DNA of 64,000 nucleotides from Peribacillus loiseleuriae. GTDB taxonomy: Bacteria; Bacillota; Bacilli; Bacillales; DSM-1321. The notes beneath the pieces were generated by a model, which worked only from the letters and a program-made list of their open reading frames with translations, did not search any database and had not been told where the DNA came from. The stretch spans positions 3,648,059 to 3,712,058 of the forward strand of contig NZ_LFZW01000001.1 in NCBI RefSeq assembly GCF_001183985.1, read 5' to 3'. How positions within the stretch are numbered: position 1 is the first letter of the stretch; each line of letters begins with the position of its first letter. Positions 26,355 to 35,027 of this stretch are shown here, one piece after another. A program made the translations under genes and the position numbers.

Positions 26355-26964
26355 AAAAAATCATCCCTTTAATCCATATGATATCAAAATTAAAGAACAA
26401 TTTTATACGATATCTAACAATATTGAATCTCGGCTTACAAAGGAGGATTCAATATTGTTAATGGTCACTTCACTAGATCAAACACAAGATATTGTCAATG
26501 CTACAGCTTATTTAGCCCTTACTTTTTCGGAACAACATAAACGAGTGTTGATTGTAGATGCTAATTTCCGCGAACCTTCACTCCATACTTTGTATAATAT
26601 GGATCACTCATTTGGTCTATCAACCTTACTCTTAGGAGAGCAACACAAACAAAGGGATCCGATCCAGATAACCGATTATCTATTCTGTTTACCTACAGGA
26701 GAAATCCACTTTGAACCAGCAACATTGCTAACATTAAAAACCTTTCCTAACCAAATTGAGGTATGGAAACAGCATTTTGATATCATTCTATTTCACACAT
26801 CCAATAGTCTAAACAAGCCTGATGCACAAATCGTGGCAAAATATTGTGATGGTATTGTTTTAACGATAAAGGAAGGACAGGACAAGTTAGAAAAGATTGT
26901 GAATGTAAAAGAACAATTTGAACGTGCAAAACATGAAATAACCGGTACCATGATTATTTCATAA
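26338..26964 (+). CDS. Degenerate BY-kinase homologue without ATP-binding motifs
   Basis: A 208-residue homologue of CpsD/YwqD tyrosine kinases that keeps the fold and the A' motif (RVLIVDANFREPSLH). The Walker A region reads TSLDQTQDIVNAT instead of xxGxGKST, and Walker B reads DIILFHTSNS instead of DxxxxDxPP. The C-terminus (EITGTMIIS) lacks the tyrosine cluster. It cannot bind ATP or autophosphorylate in the usual way. The frame is intact and co-translated with the adaptor, so it may act as a structural partner. The TTG at 26338, after GAGGTG, is the likely start; GTG at 26329 is possible. Confidence 0.82.
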   Translation: MTIKFKKNHPFNPYDIKIKEQFYTISNNIESRLTKEDSILLMVTSLDQTQDIVNATAYLALTFSEQHKRVLIVDANFREPSLHTLYNMDHSFGLSTLLLGEQHKQRDPIQITDYLFCLPTGEIHFEPATLLTLKTFPNQIEVWKQHFDIILFHTSNSLNKPDAQIVAKYCDGIVLTIKEGQDKLEKIVNVKEQFERAKHEITGTMIIS

Positions 26965-26981
26965 ATAAAGGGGGGGAATCA

Positions 26982-27620
26982 TTGGTTTCAAAAGCTAAAG
27001 TTGAAAGGCAGGAAGAAATTCTAATAAAACCACAATGGACTTCCACAAATTTCACTTTTAAGCGATCAATAGATTTTACCATTTCGTTTACTTTGTTACT
27101 TATTTTATCACCCATTTTACTTTTATTTTGTATAATTATTCCAATAAATTCAATTGGGTCCCCTTTCTTTTGTCAACCACGTCTGGGCCTAAATGGAAAA
27201 AAATTTAACGTAATAAAATTACGTTCCATGATTGTAAACGCTGAAAAAAATGGACCGCAATGGGCAAGTAAAAAAGACCCTAGAGTTACAAAAGTAGGTT
27301 CTTTCATACGAAGAACCCGCATTGATGAAATTCCTCAGCTTTTTAATGTTTTAAAAGGAGATATGTCACTCATTGGTCCAAGACCAGAAAGGGAATATTT
27401 CTATGATGAGTTTGAAAAGTTTCTTCCTCATTTTAAAAGCCGCTTACTTGTAAAACCAGGATTAACTGGGTGGGCACAAGTGAATGGGGGGTATGATGTA
27501 ACCCCTGAAGAAAAGTTGACTCTTGACTTATACTATATTCAACATCGATCACTTGCTTTGGATTTCAAGATTTTGCTACTAACATTGGTCATTATCTTTA
27601 CTGGAAATGGAGCTAGATAA
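26982..27620 (+). CDS. Undecaprenyl-phosphate sugar-1-phosphate transferase
   Basis: A 212-residue initiating transferase with one N-terminal membrane hairpin (ISFTLLLILSPILLLFCIII). The catalytic domain contains KLRSM, RRTRIDEIPQLFNVLKGDMS, IGPRPER and KPGLTGWAQVNG. It loads the first sugar phosphate onto the lipid carrier at the inner face of the membrane. The TTG start follows a run of seven G. It is the short PglC-like form without the extra four-helix region of WbaP. The sugar is not predictable. Confidence 0.9.
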   Translation: MVSKAKVERQEEILIKPQWTSTNFTFKRSIDFTISFTLLLILSPILLLFCIIIPINSIGSPFFCQPRLGLNGKKFNVIKLRSMIVNAEKNGPQWASKKDPRVTKVGSFIRRTRIDEIPQLFNVLKGDMSLIGPRPEREYFYDEFEKFLPHFKSRLLVKPGLTGWAQVNGGYDVTPEEKLTLDLYYIQHRSLALDFKILLLTLVIIFTGNGAR

Positions 27621-27643
27621 TTTATGGATGGGGAGATTAGGAT

Positions 27644-28621
27644 ATGGAGAGAGTACTAGTAACAGGTGGCTTTGGATTTATTGGATCCCATATTGTAGAT
27701 ACATTGATTCGTAATAATTATAAAGTGGCCTTGTATGATAATCTATCCACTGGATCTATAAGTAACATCCATTCGAAAGTCATGGTTTTCATAGGAAGTA
27801 TAGAAGATGAGGGATCACTAGAAAGGGCGATGGAGACGTTCCGGCCTGACTATGTGGTTCACGAAGCTGCGCAAGTTAGTGTACAAAACTCTATTTCCGA
27901 TATTACGAATGATGCACTGATTAATATTATGGGAACAATAAATATTATTAAACTTTCTCATAAGTTTGCAGTAAAAAAGGTCGTTTTCTCCTCTTCTGCG
28001 GCTGTATATGGACATTCTAATGTGATGCCTATTTCAGTTACACAACCTACTCAACCATTATCTCCTTATGGTGCTTCGAAAAAAACAGCTGAGGAGTATT
28101 TACTATTAGCACAAGAATTATACGATTTAGACTATGCAATCCTCCGTTATAGTAATGTGTATGGACCAAGGCAAACAGCAAATGGTGAAGGTGGTGTCAT
28201 TTCGATCTTCACGAATCAAGTGATCAACAAAGAGCAGCCGGTTATTTATGGTGATGGTTTACAAACGAGGGACTTTATCTATGTAGCAGATGTTGCGAGT
28301 GCCAATCTTCAAGCCTTAAAATTCGATGGAAGTGGCATCTTTAATATTTCATCAACAACTAGTACAAGTATTAATGAACTATACCCTATTATTCAATCAT
28401 TTAGTCAACATGAGCTCTCTCCTATTTATAAATCAGCTAAAAATGGAGATATCAAAGAAAGTTTGCTCTGTAATAAACAGAGTATCCAAAAGTTAGGGTG
28501 GCTGCCCGAATATTCGCTGACAAAGGGTCTTTCGAAAACATATGAATATTATTTTAGGAAAAATCAGATTAATTCAACTACAGTTGAAACCATACTCAAT
28601 CCTACAAATTTACCGTTATAA
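27644..28621 (+). CDS. NAD-dependent nucleotide-sugar epimerase
   Basis: A 325-residue extended short-chain dehydrogenase: NAD loop TGGFGFIGSH, catalytic SSSAAVYG and YGASK, and sugar-site residues RYSNVYGPRQ. It is of the GalE/WbpP class that interconverts UDP-glucose and UDP-galactose or the N-acetyl or uronic forms. It provides a precursor for the plus-strand cluster and is the only such C4-epimerase in the window, so it could also serve the second locus. Confidence 0.88.
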   Translation: MERVLVTGGFGFIGSHIVDTLIRNNYKVALYDNLSTGSISNIHSKVMVFIGSIEDEGSLERAMETFRPDYVVHEAAQVSVQNSISDITNDALINIMGTINIIKLSHKFAVKKVVFSSSAAVYGHSNVMPISVTQPTQPLSPYGASKKTAEEYLLLAQELYDLDYAILRYSNVYGPRQTANGEGGVISIFTNQVINKEQPVIYGDGLQTRDFIYVADVASANLQALKFDGSGIFNISSTTSTSINELYPIIQSFSQHELSPIYKSAKNGDIKESLLCNKQSIQKLGWLPEYSLTKGLSKTYEYYFRKNQINSTTVETILNPTNLPL

Positions 28622-28637
28622 ATTGGGAGAAAAACCA

Positions 28638-30110
28638 GTGAATAAAAAGAAGAGTTCAATTATTAAAAATATACTTCATTTATTTTACAGTGCGATTCTA
28701 GCCAATGCCTTAAATGCAACTACGCTCATCCTATTGGCTAATTATTTTAACTCAGAGAACTATGGAATCTTTAGTGTGGCTCTTGCGCTTGCCATGATCA
28801 TGCACTTTTTTACAGACCTTGGAGTAAGTAACACATTTCTTCGCGAAGGATCGAAGAAGGAAGATTTAAGCACTACTTTATCTTCTTACATAAAGATCCG
28901 GGTTGTCTGTTTGCTTTTAGCATTTATTGTATTTTCTATTGGCATTCATGTCTTTTATCAAGAACTACAGATCCTTTTTATGATGTATAGCTTACTGATC
29001 CCCATGGTTATCGGCCTGACCATGCAAAGTATTGGAATCACCTATTTTCAATTAATTGAAAGGATGCAGTTTATCGCATCCATTAAAATATTCTCAGCGA
29101 TTGTCTTAATCATTTCAACCACTTTGTGCATGATTTTCAAAGTGGAAGTCCATTTGGCGGCCTTTTTATACGGTTTCTCTTATGTAGGGGGCGGTATATA
29201 TAGCTTGTATTTACTTTACAAAAAAGCGGAAGTAAAATGGAAGTCTTCTTTTCAAAAACAGTTATTAACGAATCTTAGTCCGTTCTTAATCAGTGGTTTA
29301 TTTATTATGTTAACGCCCCAATTAGGTCCATTAGTGTTAGAAAGAACACTGCCATTAACGCTTGTTGGTCTCTTTGCAGTAGCTTACCGGATCCCTTCTG
29401 CTCTATACCAAGTACCAGGGGTGATTGCGGGTGCATTTTTCCCTCTGCTATTTAAGCACTACAACCGCGGGGAGTTGGAGGTACATACGCGATTAAATAT
29501 CCTGCAAATGAAGATGATGTCCTTTATTGGGATGTGTATGACCATATCGTTATTCTATTTGGCTGGATACTTAGTCGCGATTTTATTCGGGGATGAATGG
29601 CATTCTGCAGTCCAACCTTTAAAAATATTGGCCGCAATTATTGTCTTACAAGGTTTTAACATTGCCATCGCTGACGGCCTTACGACAAGAGGATTACAGA
29701 ACCGACGTACGATTACTCAGTTTATTACCATTTCTATTGGTTTAGTGTCCTTCTATTATCTGAGCATTACCTATGGAGTGGAGGGTGCAGCTTTTGCCGT
29801 TCTAATTATGGAAATCGTATCATTCATCGGATATATCTTGGCCCACCCAAAAAGAAAAACGGTATTAACCACTGTCATCATTCCGTATGGGTCCTACTTT
29901 TCTATAAGTTTTATCCTAGTACACTATTTATTATTTAAGTACCCGTTTATAGCCATATTATCGACAATCATCTTCGTGTCTGCGATGATTTTCCTATTTG
30001 ATAAGACAATCCAGGCCTTCATCGTAAATTTTATTAAAAAGAAAAAACAACCAGATACCAAACAATTAACAGATGGGAGACAAAAAGAGGATGGAAATAT
30101 TGCAAATTAA
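28638..30110 (+). CDS. Wzx-type flippase
   Basis: A 490-residue polytopic protein with about twelve to fourteen membrane segments, of the MATE-like polysaccharide transporter family (opening FYSAILANALNATTLILLA). It flips the lipid-linked repeat unit across the membrane. The start is GTG at 28638, behind GGGAGA. An ATG 32 codons upstream would overlap the epimerase gene and lacks a site. The next gene overlaps its end by 20 bases. Confidence 0.88.
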   Translation: MNKKKSSIIKNILHLFYSAILANALNATTLILLANYFNSENYGIFSVALALAMIMHFFTDLGVSNTFLREGSKKEDLSTTLSSYIKIRVVCLLLAFIVFSIGIHVFYQELQILFMMYSLLIPMVIGLTMQSIGITYFQLIERMQFIASIKIFSAIVLIISTTLCMIFKVEVHLAAFLYGFSYVGGGIYSLYLLYKKAEVKWKSSFQKQLLTNLSPFLISGLFIMLTPQLGPLVLERTLPLTLVGLFAVAYRIPSALYQVPGVIAGAFFPLLFKHYNRGELEVHTRLNILQMKMMSFIGMCMTISLFYLAGYLVAILFGDEWHSAVQPLKILAAIIVLQGFNIAIADGLTTRGLQNRRTITQFITISIGLVSFYYLSITYGVEGAAFAVLIMEIVSFIGYILAHPKRKTVLTTVIIPYGSYFSISFILVHYLLFKYPFIAILSTIIFVSAMIFLFDKTIQAFIVNFIKKKKQPDTKQLTDGRQKEDGNIAN

Positions 30111-31311
30111 CAAGAATACCTCTATGTGGCCTGTCTTCTACTTGTTGCTTTTTATTACACTTAGTAAATATCATTTGTCGATTGGTTTTTCATTGAAAAT
30201 TTACATGATTTTTCTTGCCATTTTATTCTTTACCTATTTTCAAGATTTTTACTTCCGTCCACTTTATCATTATGAAATTTTATTGCTTTTCTTTTATTTT
30301 ATCTATTGCCTAAGTGGCGCTTTTTCACAGTATCCTGAAGCAAGCATTCGAGTCATTCTAGGCGTAATTCTCACCCTTGGCTGTTTTTTTATCATGAGAT
30401 ATGTCGTGGAACAAGCATCGATTCGCGCCATTGAAACTTCTATTGCAAATGTTGGGATTATTTTCAATAGCATTAGTCTGCTATTATATGTAATCGGTTT
30501 ACGATTGACAGATGGATCACCAGAAGGCGTTGAGATTACCTCGTTTGGATTATTATTAGATAGAGATTATCCAAGATTAATTGGATTACTAGACGATCCA
30601 AACATCTTCATTTTCTATAATACATTGTTTTTTTCCTATTATTTAACGTATTTAAAGGGATGGAAGCATTCGATTGGATTCATCTTATGTGTGATTACCT
30701 CCCTCCTTACTTTTTCAAGAGGTGGGATTGTTGCCCTATTACTGGTAGTGCTTTTATACGCAATTTTAGCAAGTGTTTCAAAAAAAATAAAGATGATGAC
30801 TGTTTTCCTATTATGCCTAGTTGTGCTTTTGGCTGCGGGCTCTTTCATGCAAGTCGATTTTAATCAGATCATTCTCAGCCGAATTACCGACTTTTCTACT
30901 GATGGAGGAAGTGGCCGATTTGAGTTATGGGCTCAGGCCATTCACTATTTTATGTCACGTCCCCTTTTAGGAATTGGTGCCTTTAACTTTTCCGATTACT
31001 ACGAATTTGAATATAATGAAAAACTATTTGTTCATAATACGTTTCTTGAGGTATTAGTAGAGTCAGGAATTATAGGTTTCCTTCTTTACTTTTCTTTTTT
31101 ATTAATGCTCATTATCACCTTCATCAAGACAAAGTTGCATAAAGAAAAACCATATATGGTTCTTACACTTTTCGCGTTTCTATTACAGATGGTATCCCTT
31201 TCTCTCATGATTAATGAAGCATTTTTCTTCTTTTTAGCACTTGCTTTCAAATATATTTCTATATATGAACGAAAAGAGGCTGATTTTTATGATATACACC
31301 ATAAAGGATAG
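30091..31311 (+). CDS. O-antigen ligase/Wzy-type polymerase
   Basis: A 406-residue protein with about ten to twelve membrane segments. It has the O-antigen ligase domain features LLTFSRGGIVALLLV and, after a large outer loop, FVHNTFLEVLVESGIIGF, where the histidine is the key residue. It joins repeat units on the outer face. The ATG at 30091 has GGGAG ten bases upstream and lies within the end of the flippase gene. Confidence 0.87.
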   Translation: MEILQINKNTSMWPVFYLLLFITLSKYHLSIGFSLKIYMIFLAILFFTYFQDFYFRPLYHYEILLLFFYFIYCLSGAFSQYPEASIRVILGVILTLGCFFIMRYVVEQASIRAIETSIANVGIIFNSISLLLYVIGLRLTDGSPEGVEITSFGLLLDRDYPRLIGLLDDPNIFIFYNTLFFSYYLTYLKGWKHSIGFILCVITSLLTFSRGGIVALLLVVLLYAILASVSKKIKMMTVFLLCLVVLLAAGSFMQVDFNQIILSRITDFSTDGGSGRFELWAQAIHYFMSRPLLGIGAFNFSDYYEFEYNEKLFVHNTFLEVLVESGIIGFLLYFSFLLMLIITFIKTKLHKEKPYMVLTLFAFLLQMVSLSLMINEAFFFFLALAFKYISIYERKEADFYDIHHKG

Positions 31312-32101
31312 CGGACCATTGGTCTCTATTATTACCCCATCGTATAATAGCTCAGCATTTATAAAAGAGACCATTGAATCCGTTCAGGCTCAATCATATC
31401 CCCATTGGGAAATGATCATCGTTGACGATAAGTCCAAGGATGACTCGGTCCATATTATTCATGAATATATAAAAACCGAACCACGGATTAAACTGATTCC
31501 TTTAACCCAAAATGGTGGTGCTGCTAGAGCAAGAAATGTGGCTATTAATGAGGCAAAAGGAGAGTATATCGCGTTTCTTGATAGTGATGATTTATGGTTC
31601 CCTACTAAATTAGAAGACCAAGTCACGTTTATGCAAAAAGGAAATCTTGCTTTTTCTTTTACTTCCTATTCTTTAATGGACGAAAAAGGAAATCCTATGG
31701 ATATTGAAGTAACCGCACCAGAAACCGTAGATTATCAGTATCTGATTGGAAATACAACGATTGGCTGTTTAACGGTAATGTTAGATAGACGGCAAATTAA
31801 GCAAATTGAAATGCCGGTTATTCAGCCGGAGGATACCGCCTTATGGTTGTTGTTGTTAAGGCAAGGGTATCAAGCCTATGGCTTACAAAAGGTTTTATCC
31901 AAGTATCGGATTGTGAGGAACTCTACTTCAAGAAATAAATTAAAAGCTGCCTACCGATATTGGAAACTTTTACGAAGCCAGGAAAAGTTAAATCTTATTA
32001 AAACCAACTTTTATTTTAGTAAATATGCCTATCATGCATACAATAAAAACAGAGGGAAGCGGCCTACCTCTATACCAAGTGAAGGTAAACAAGGAAAATG
32101 A
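31289..32101 (+). CDS. Glycosyltransferase family 2
   Basis: A 270-residue GT-A enzyme: SIITPSYNSSAFIKETIESV nucleotide-sugar site, VDDKSKDDS, metal-binding FLDSDDLW and the catalytic-base region QPEDTALWLLLLRQ. It adds one sugar to the growing lipid-linked unit in the cytosol. The ATG at 31289 follows AGAGG inside the end of the polymerase gene. It shares a 4-base ATGA overlap with the next gene. Confidence 0.9.
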   Translation: MIYTIKDSGPLVSIITPSYNSSAFIKETIESVQAQSYPHWEMIIVDDKSKDDSVHIIHEYIKTEPRIKLIPLTQNGGAARARNVAINEAKGEYIAFLDSDDLWFPTKLEDQVTFMQKGNLAFSFTSYSLMDEKGNPMDIEVTAPETVDYQYLIGNTTIGCLTVMLDRRQIKQIEMPVIQPEDTALWLLLLRQGYQAYGLQKVLSKYRIVRNSTSRNKLKAAYRYWKLLRSQEKLNLIKTNFYFSKYAYHAYNKNRGKRPTSIPSEGKQGK

Positions 32102-33147
32102 ACAATGTTCTGCTACTAACAGATAAACTCATAACTGGGGGAGCTGAGATGTATTTTTGCAAATTAGAAAATCATCTCAAGGATGAAAAAATGGCCTTTT
32201 ATTCAGCTGCTGCCACTGGTGAGTTGTACAATCAAATTCAAAATAAGCATCACTTTATTCCCTTAAGCTTAAAAAATCATATGGCTAATCTTTATACATT
32301 AAGTAAAGAGGTTACCCAAAAAAACATTACGGTCATACATGCAAATAGTTTAAGAATGTTACTCTATTCCATCACAATAAAGAAGATCACAAGAAGACAA
32401 ATGAAGCTAGTGTATACCAAACATAACGTGACGATACTAGAAAAAAAGATGCCCTCATTATTTAAAAAAGTGTTAAATCAGCATGTTGATCAAATTATTG
32501 CGGTGAGTAATTTCGAAAAAGAAAACCTACTTCAGTTGGGTGTAAAGAATGAAATCACTCGAACTATTTATAATGGAGTCGATATAGATCATTTTTCTTT
32601 TCACCAACAAAAACCTAAAGAAACATTCAATGTCGGGATTTTAGCGCGGTTATCCAAAGAGAAAAATCATGAACTTTTTTTAAAAATTGTTAATGAATTA
32701 AAAGATGAACCTAAAGTCATGTTTTTTATGGCTGGAGAAGGGCCAGAGCGGGATTCTGTTGAAAGAATCATTAGTGATTTACATTTAAATCATAAGGTAA
32801 AGCTTCTAGGTAATACAACCAATCCATATGAATTTATTTGCAATATGGACATATTACTTCTAACATCCTTAAGAGAAGTGTTCCCTATGGTTGTCCTTGA
32901 AGCATTATCTACTGGAACACCAATGGTTTCTGTAGATGTAGGCGGCATTAAAGAAGCGGTTGTAGATCATGAAACAGGGATTCTTATTTCCCACCATTCT
33001 GAAAAAGAATTTGCCAAGAAAATTAAATTACTCCACGATAACGAAAATTTAAGACAACACTTGAGAGTCACAGGAAGACAAAAAGTAGAAAAATCCTTTT
33101 CCCTCGCAAGTATGATTCATTCTACACTTGAGACGTATCAAAGTTAA
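32098..33147 (+). CDS. Glycosyltransferase family 4
   Basis: A 349-residue GT-B retaining transferase. The N-terminal domain starts with a GGAEMYF acceptor loop. The C-terminal nucleotide-sugar domain has GILARLSKEKN and EVFPMVVLEALSTGTPMVS, containing the E-x7-E motif. It is the last gene of the plus-strand cluster, translationally coupled to the previous one and followed at once by a strong terminator. Confidence 0.9.
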   Translation: MNNVLLLTDKLITGGAEMYFCKLENHLKDEKMAFYSAAATGELYNQIQNKHHFIPLSLKNHMANLYTLSKEVTQKNITVIHANSLRMLLYSITIKKITRRQMKLVYTKHNVTILEKKMPSLFKKVLNQHVDQIIAVSNFEKENLLQLGVKNEITRTIYNGVDIDHFSFHQQKPKETFNVGILARLSKEKNHELFLKIVNELKDEPKVMFFMAGEGPERDSVERIISDLHLNHKVKLLGNTTNPYEFICNMDILLLTSLREVFPMVVLEALSTGTPMVSVDVGGIKEAVVDHETGILISHHSEKEFAKKIKLLHDNENLRQHLRVTGRQKVEKSFSLASMIHSTLETYQS

Positions 33148-33174
33148 AAAACAAACGTTCATCGTTTGTTTTTT
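33146..33174 (+). terminator. Terminator of the plus-strand polysaccharide cluster
   Basis: AAAAAACAAACG and CGTTTGTTTTTT are exact 12-bp complements around a 5-base loop, followed by more T. It directly overlaps the stop codon of the preceding transferase gene. Confidence 0.92.
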
Positions 33175-33246
33175 ATTTTTTTACCTATGCATTCTTTTTG
33201 GACATGCATATTCTATAACACACCACTAGATAAGGAGTGTTATACA

Positions 33247-34788
33247 TTGACAGATGCCCTTAATTTTTCTGAAGATTGCCAGAATAGAGATATTGTAAAT
33301 ATTGATTGTTTTGGCGCTAGTCCAGATTTACTAAATAATTCGCCGGCGATTCAAGAAGCCATTGATTATTGTGTAGCTAATCATCACTCTAAAGTTGTCA
33401 TAACTGGGAAGAAGCAATATACATTAGCCTCTCCCATTGTCATTAAGTCTAATGTACATCTTGAAATAGATTCCACCGTAACATTAATAGTCAAAGGAAA
33501 CTTCCAAGTATTCGAGCTTCAAAAGGATGCTTCAATCACAGGGGGTACGATTGAGATTGTGGATAATAGTTTTAATTCATCCGTAATTTTTCTCTCCGGC
33601 GCCCAACAAATTGAAATTCATAATCATACCTCTATATCTAATATTAATATTATGAATCGTACAAATACCTACCAAGGGATCGCCATTCATTTAGCTTGTA
33701 AAAAAGCATGGGATTTCATAAGTTTCCTTAAAATCCACGCCATCCAAATTACAAACTTTCAAACAGCTATCTATTTAAAAACTGAACAGCTTCAGGATAT
33801 TAGCACCCCATGCTGGATTAATGCAAACTCCTTTGATTCTATTTTCATAGATGGTTGTCAGTATGGAATTGAAATAGTCGGCAATAGTGATCTACCTTAT
33901 GAAATTTCTGGAAATACGTTTACTGGAATCCAAGTTCAATGCAGGGCACAAACTAAAAAGGTAATCCGATGTTCGGGTGCTTATAATATGTTTGAAGGAG
34001 TGATTTGGGACATCTACCGTATGACTGCCCCTCCACTCGTCATCGAATTCTCTTCCATTTCTCATCACAACTACCTGTTTTCGAACCAATTATCTACATC
34101 AATTCTTGATCTTGGCCTATACAACCGTTGTACATCACCTCATGAAGAATCCCTTCCAGTATCCTCCCCCCTTGCACTAGGAAAATCACATCTGGTTGGC
34201 AATCAAGATGATATCTTAGTTAATGCACATATCAGGTACGCCGTACGTCAACTTTCTGGAAAAGCACCCTATGGAGGAACCCTTAGTAATTGTTTTAACT
34301 TATTGGATGAGCAAAGTGTAAATTATCTGGATGTGCCTAGTTCTCAGCCGGTTATCATCGAGTTAGATTTTTCTAAGCAACCCATTCAAATGCTGAATTG
34401 CCTTGGTATCTATTTTGGTTGGAATGAAACCCCAGGTCGGGTTTTGATTGAATACCAACAAAGTTTAAATGGACCTTGGACAGTAGCTAAAAATGTACCA
34501 TATAATGTCGGAAACACGATTATTTCAGAAGTACGAGCAGCAACATTATATAAAGTTAGACTTACGTTAAGTGGATATACACAAGAGCACAAACGTTTTC
34601 GGATTAATCGGATCTTTGCACGATCTTCCTTACAGCAAGGAGCCTCTTGGTTGCCAACTACAGGTGGGACATTATATGGCGATTTAGAATTACAAACAGG
34701 CAAAGCTGTTACGCTCGTTTCTCCTAATGGAGGAAGATGGAGAGTAAGTATTAATGATCAAGGACAAATTATTACGACAAAACTATGA
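33247..34788 (+). CDS. Right-handed beta-helix protein with phage-tail-like C-terminus
   Basis: A 513-residue protein. Residues 15-290 follow the pectate-lyase-3/beta-helix plan (CFGASPDLLNNSPAIQEAID, then many short N-rich strands such as ISGNTFTGIQVQ). Residues 330-460 look like a jelly-roll (ELDFSKQP...VLIEYQQSLNGPW). The end, GGTLYGDLELQTGKAVTLV then SPNGGRWRVSINDQG, resembles the tips of phage tail fibres. The start is TTG at 33247, after AAGGAG; an earlier ATG lies inside the terminator. It has no clear signal peptide. It shares its helix region with the convergent gene at 35028. Its role may be glycan binding or cleavage. Confidence 0.75.
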   Translation: MTDALNFSEDCQNRDIVNIDCFGASPDLLNNSPAIQEAIDYCVANHHSKVVITGKKQYTLASPIVIKSNVHLEIDSTVTLIVKGNFQVFELQKDASITGGTIEIVDNSFNSSVIFLSGAQQIEIHNHTSISNINIMNRTNTYQGIAIHLACKKAWDFISFLKIHAIQITNFQTAIYLKTEQLQDISTPCWINANSFDSIFIDGCQYGIEIVGNSDLPYEISGNTFTGIQVQCRAQTKKVIRCSGAYNMFEGVIWDIYRMTAPPLVIEFSSISHHNYLFSNQLSTSILDLGLYNRCTSPHEESLPVSSPLALGKSHLVGNQDDILVNAHIRYAVRQLSGKAPYGGTLSNCFNLLDEQSVNYLDVPSSQPVIIELDFSKQPIQMLNCLGIYFGWNETPGRVLIEYQQSLNGPWTVAKNVPYNVGNTIISEVRAATLYKVRLTLSGYTQEHKRFRINRIFARSSLQQGASWLPTTGGTLYGDLELQTGKAVTLVSPNGGRWRVSINDQGQIITTKL

Positions 34789-34992
34789 AGTTAGTAAAAC
34801 TCTGATTTAATTCAGAAAAGTTTTCTTCAATACCGATTAAAAAGAAAAGGATATTCACATACTAATTTTTCTTAATCCAATAAAAACAGTGTGTTCACTA
34901 GTCTCATTTTGCTATCTATGAAAAAGCCTCTATGATAAATATGTAAAAGAGTCACACTTACCATCCTTCGGTTTATCATTATAAATGAATGA

Positions 34993-35019
34993 AGCCCCTC
35001 TCATCCATTGAGAAGGGCT
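34993..35019. terminator. Hairpin between convergent beta-helix genes
   Basis: AGCCCcTCTCA and TGAGAaGGGCT pair around TCCAT. The T run is weak on both sides. It sits 9 bases past the stop of the minus-strand gene and probably serves both convergent genes. Confidence 0.55.
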
Positions 35020-35027
35020 GTTGCAAT

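Noticed and set aside
26338-26964. Calling the plus-strand CpsD homologue a frameshifted pseudogene
   Set aside because: The frame is continuous, normal in length and overlaps its adaptor exactly as ywqD does; only the catalytic motifs are replaced.
28542-28637. Upstream ATG for the flippase gene
   Set aside because: It lies within the epimerase coding region without a ribosome site; the GTG at 28638 follows GGGAGA.
33166-33246. Upstream ATG for the long beta-helix gene
   Set aside because: It lies within the terminator of the preceding cluster and has no ribosome site; the TTG at 33247 has AAGGAG.
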